The notes under the pieces: generated by a model
The model's database searches: none
Told to the model about the DNA's origin: nothing
What the model saw: only the letters and a program-made list of their open reading frames with translations
Shown here: positions 60,441-64,000 of the stretch, in pieces
Layout of the letters: each line of letters opens with the position of its first letter
Numbering within the stretch: position 1 is the first letter of the stretch
Made by a program: the position numbers and the translations under genes
DNA from: Reticulitermes speratus
Lineage: Eukaryota > Arthropoda > Insecta > Blattodea > Rhinotermitidae
DNA length: 64,000 nucleotides
Assembly (NCBI GenBank): GCA_021186555.1
Contig: JAJKFL010000003.1
Coordinates: 51,993,130 to 52,057,129, forward strand
Direction: 5' to 3'

Positions 60441-61215
60441 CTTGTAAATAAGTTACCATACCATCAATACAGTCGAGTCTTCACATATGCCACGGTATTC
60501 ATGTACTGCCTCAAAACAGGACCCTAGGCTAAATGTAATTCAAGATATTGCAAGTTCAGTTGGTTGGAGCCATCTTTGTATCTCATGATGACACAGAATA
60601 TACTCTGTCAAGTTTATCAGCAAAGATAATTTTTAGCCATAGCATTAACGTCATTAAATAAAATCGTTCTCCAAGTATTTCTACGTCTAATGTTTTGATA
60701 TACGGCGCAGGAAGTAGTCATACTTCTCAGAAATCTTTTTACTGTGTATGAATAAGGATTTTAATTAGGACGAAAGTCCTTGTGAGCCAATTCTTTCTGC
60801 AAATAAATAAAAATAATCCTCTTAATGATGCAATGACAGATGGTATGTTGTTTTGTCTAATCCTCTTTCGCGCGCGAACAGAACTGATAAAGTACTCTGT
60901 TAATGTAAATCTTGGCCGGTAAGTGGCTGGATATTTACTACAGAGGGTCAGGTTCAATTACAGGGCATTCCATCTCCTATAGGGTGTTCTTCAAATTCGT
61001 GACTTCCGTAATGAAGGCCCTGGCCAGCCACCAAATTTTCCGGTACGAACTGCACCTATTAACGAGGAGCGGCTCAGTAACAGAGTCCTAGGGTTATAAT
61101 TTCAATTGTAGTATTTTGTACAGACAGACAGACAGAACAATACTAGCCGTTATCCGATTGATCAGATCAGCCATTCAGGATTTTAGTTGGCAGCTGATTT
61201 TTCAGTTTTTTTCTC
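60441..61215. other. spacer, nothing firm recognised
   Basis: No family exon and no firm element. A short (ACAG)n run lies at about 61121-61136. Confidence 0.4.
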
Positions 61216-61395
61216 CTCTTGCCACAAGTCGTAGTGTAACAATAACTAACTAACTAACTAACTAACTCAATGGAGCAGAGTGCTTCTTGAGAAGCTAACA
61301 GGTCGTCAGCTAGTCAAGAAATTCCCCGCGTTTTATGGAACCCGAAGGTTCATTACCGCACTCACAAGAGCCCGCCACCTGTCCCTATATTGTAA
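61216..61395 (-). mobile_element. short 3' copy of non-LTR retrotransposon B
   Basis: (CTAA)n at 61229-61267 is the simple tail read in antisense, followed by GCTTCTTGAGAAGCTAACAG, GTCAAGAAATTCCCCGCGTT and AGGTTCATTACCGCACTCAC, the reverse complement of the end of the copy at 53.6-53.8 kb. Confidence 0.85.
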
Positions 61396-61990
61396 CAATA
61401 ATTTTGTAAAATAAAACTCACTTCCTTATCAGTGTGAAGACTAAAATGAAATAAGCATTCAGTTTTTACTTCACAGGGACCATTTTTTGCTTTTATTTCA
61501 AAGACCATTCTGTAAATTCTGGAGAGAAATTGGAGACATTTATGTAAATTTCAACATTTTAAGCAACCTGTAAAATGTACACCCATGAAGAGAAGCGATG
61601 TATCAAAACTTATCAGGCTGACTGTATCGTGTATTTTTATTTCTGTAGATAGTTATTGTATTTTCAATTAATTTGAAATAGGATGTTAAAAATGGAGACC
61701 AAGACTGCGTATCATAATTGGGTTTCGAAAATTGATTAAGGAAAATGAAGGAAAAATCTGTCAGGTAAAGAGGTTATAGGTCATTGCAATGTTCGTCAGA
61801 CATCGTGACGTCATATGTTATAGTGACAAGGAAATTAAAACAATGCTGTCAAATATATTGGTAGGTGGCAGAATAAGTTCACAGAAATTTATCTTAGAAA
61901 ATTAAGGGATTGAACATTACCTGTGCGGGAGGAACTGAGCTTTAAATCTACTTCACATGAAGCATGTGTCTAAAAATGTTGAATACTCAC

Positions 61991-62222
61991 TTTGAATTGC
62001 CCAGTAGCTGGTATTAATTTGATCCAAATAGATCTGAATATGTTCTGTGCACAGAGGATTATTCTGCGTCACAATCATAGAAGATCTGGTTTCTTCAAAT
62101 GATTTAATATTTAAAGAAGATAAAACGGCTCTCCATTGTTGATTATTTACTGGCTCCACAGTCACACAATTCCTCAAAAGATGTATAAATATTAATGTAT
62201 GAGGTACAACAATTAACCGCAT
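61991..62222 (-). CDS. candidate alternative first exon (signal peptide and NRF start)
   Basis: The ATG at 62222 gives a hydrophobic leader (MRLIVVPHTLIFIHLLRNCV) and an NRF-type end (NPLCTEHIQIYLDQINTSYW then AIQ) that leaves in phase 1 at GTGAGT, just like exon 1 of paralog 2 (DLCRNHSEVYISGLRNGTAW). No other family exon is found before 58.34 kb, so this exon either splices to exon 2 at 47783 as an alternative first exon of paralog 2, or is a relic of a partly lost paralog. Confidence 0.75.
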
Positions 62223-63170
62223 TATTACAGATTGTGTCCACTGTCACAGTTTAGACTTGACCCCAGTCAGCTTACATTATAACTCCACCTTTATGGTATT
62301 TCTGCAAGATCTTATCAAACTGTGTCATCAGGTCGTTCGCTTGTCTTATCTCTCACTAAATCGGTAAATGCTTTTAATTTGCTTTTATCATATTTGTGCC
62401 CTGTCAGAAGATTTATGTGAAGAATTATATGACTTATGACAGTGTTACCTGAAGAATATATCTTAAGTGGCTAGAGCATTGGCCGATATCCTACGTAGCA
62501 TATATAGACTCTAAAAGAAATAGGGTAAGTATTGTTTGAAATATCTTCTCCTTTCCCACCGTGTTTTAAAAATTTGAGATACTCCAGACCCACTGTCTTC
62601 TTATGAATACGGGTACATATGTAAAGTTAACTTATATGAAAACACTAAATCTACCTTAGAAATAAAATTAATCGACCTTCAGTGTGGTATTAAACGTCTA
62701 AGAAGCTTTAAAGGATGTTGACCTCCACGACCTTAAATGTCTTCGTAAATACGTGGTTACTTATCAGATAAGGACTGCCTGCATTTATTGTAAAGATGGA
62801 TTAAGATACGTACAATTTTTTCGTGATAATTATACATTAGTCTGTACTGTCAAGGTCTTAACAGTCAGCGAAGAATCATAAAAAAAATTAAGACACCTTA
62901 AGTATACTTAATGCTCAAAATCTTCAACAGAATGAAAGGTATTTACTTAGACACTTAAACATTAATACGTCACAAAACCACGTGTCTTCTCCGGTTGTCA
63001 CATCGCAGAAATCTCCACTTCTTAACGAAAGGAGGGTTAGTAATGGGGGTCACTTCATACTCTCTTTCCAAAAATATCTGTACCCTCAATTTCTAAGTCA
63101 TAACAAATCTTAAATTCTATAACGTTTTTTACGAACCAGCCGTTAAATGAGACCTGTCCTGTTTTGAAAT
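62223..63170. other. spacer, nothing recognised
   Basis: AT-rich, with no exon, array or element end. Confidence 0.4.
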
Positions 63171-63345
63171 ATTATGCAGTGTTGAGTGGTACTTCTGTAC
63201 CGACGTTTCGGAGCAAAAATAAAAAAGCTTTCTTCTTGAACATCTTGAACCTTGACCCTTAAAGATGGGACCGATGGGTTGTCACGAAACGTCGGTACAT
63301 AACTACTACTCAACGCTGCGTAATATCCCAGAAGAGCGCAGAACT
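63170..63345. mobile_element. foldback element, CGAAAC type
   Basis: GTGTTGAGTGGTAC and GTACCGACGTTTCGG at about 63180-63213 face CGAAACGTCGGTAC and ACTACTACTCAACGC at 63285-63317. TAATATCCCAGAAGAGCGC at the right end matches the flank of the related copy at 12.2 kb. Confidence 0.65.
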
Positions 63346-63559
63346 CAAATATTAGCTTATCAAGAGAGCCTTCTTTCCTTGGAGCAATTTAATTGTTCTA
63401 ATTTTCTCAGAATATTTTTAATGCACGCACTCCTACATATTGAGCTATATATTTAGGATGCAGGGCGTCTGGGTTTTTTCCACCGTCTGTCGTTCCAAAC
63501 ATCACAAAACAACACAAAGTTTCTGTTGCCTCCTTTGTCTGTTACTTCTGGTACTTTTG

Positions 63560-63744
63560 TTATTCCTTAATCAGTTGTTCCATAGAATTTACATTTATTT
63601 CCTCTGCTTTCACTCCAGTAAAATTAGTGTTTTGATCGCCGAAAGCGTCTGACTCTGCACCACATTCAACTTCTTGTTTGTTTTCTGTACCTACTTGCGA
63701 TTTAGGATAGGTGTCAGTCGTCTTAGCCTCTCCATTTCTTCTAC
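63560..63744 (-). CDS. terminal exon of a further NRF-6-like paralog (partial gene)
   Basis: After a CACAG acceptor, a phase-1 reading on the - strand gives RRNGEAKTTDTYPKSQVGTE, NKQEVECGAESDAFGDQNTN and MEQLIKE with a TAA stop. Phase, size and hydrophilic composition match the terminal exons of paralogs 1 and 2. The rest of the gene should lie beyond the right edge of the window. The assignment rests on phase, position and composition, not on a conserved motif. Confidence 0.5.
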
Positions 63745-63970
63745 CTGTGACAGTATATAAGACACAAATTACAACATATATTTAATACTTACTCTTAATA
63801 AGTCTAATAATTAATTCGTGAATGAAACAGGCCGCTTGGAACTCGTATATATAAGTGGAAAAATTATATATGTCCCACAGAAATAATGTCGGTTTAGTTG
63901 ATTGAAAATAGGGGCCCCTTTAGGTGACCACATATGATTTGGGTGATGAATACTCGGATGCACACACATA

Positions 63971-64000
63971 AACAAACACTATATTATATATATATATATA
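63971..64000. repeat. TA microsatellite at the window edge
   Basis: A TA dinucleotide run reaches the end of the window, so its length is unknown. Confidence 0.8.

Overview
The window is nuclear DNA of an animal, almost certainly an insect with a large, transposon-rich genome. It is AT-rich, its genes are split by GT-AG introns, and it holds tRNA-headed SINEs, 3' ends of non-LTR retrotransposons, mariner- and pogo-type elements, MITEs and long minisatellites. The repeat mix would suit a cockroach- or termite-like insect, but that placement is inference from general appearance. No rRNA gene, intact tRNA gene, bacterial or viral gene is seen.

The genic content is a cluster of paralogs of the nose-resistant-to-fluoxetine protein 6 (NRF-6) family. 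These are polytopic membrane proteins with a secreted/lumenal cysteine-rich NRF domain followed by an acyltransferase-3 membrane domain. Paralog 1 lies on the + strand (about 2.2-27.0 kb, with a second possible terminal exon at 28.23-28.34 kb). Paralog 2 lies on the - strand (58.3 down to 30.4 kb). They are tail to tail. Each has 13 coding exons with the same intron phases in the same order, so they are copies of one ancestor. Two more pieces on the - strand belong to the family. One is a signal-peptide first exon at 61,991-62,222, which is either an alternative first exon of paralog 2 or a relic. The other is a terminal exon at 63,560-63,744, which should be the 3' end of a further paralog lying beyond the right edge.

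Both genes carry apparent one-base losses that break the frame inside otherwise well-preserved exons: three in paralog 1, and two or three in paralog 2. Splice sites and the remaining coding sequence look intact, so assembly base deletions are at least as likely as gene death. RNA reads would settle it.

The introns hold almost everything else. Region by region: 1-2.1 kb AT-rich 5' sequence; 2.4-3.4 kb a tandem pair of inverted-repeat elements; 4.9-5.4 kb a pogo-like MITE; 10.0, 15.4, 46.9 and 54.5-55.6 kb copies of one non-LTR retrotransposon; 12.9-14.9 kb a 90-bp minisatellite; 17.6-20.8 kb a cluster of foldback elements; 26.2-26.5 kb a near-perfect long hairpin; 33.4-34.5 kb an inverted repeat that encloses an exon; 38.2-39.1 kb an internally deleted mariner; 41.7-42.1 kb a satellite joined to a SINE; 48.25-50.5 kb a 37-bp minisatellite; 50.6-51.4 kb a degenerate short tandem array invaded twice by one SINE family; 53.1-57.9 kb several nested elements. 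Many of the foldback elements share a compact motif that resembles a hammerhead ribozyme core (CTGANGA, stem, GAAA, short palindrome, TA or TC, flanked by complementary 4-5-mers). That is the most interesting structural signal in the window.
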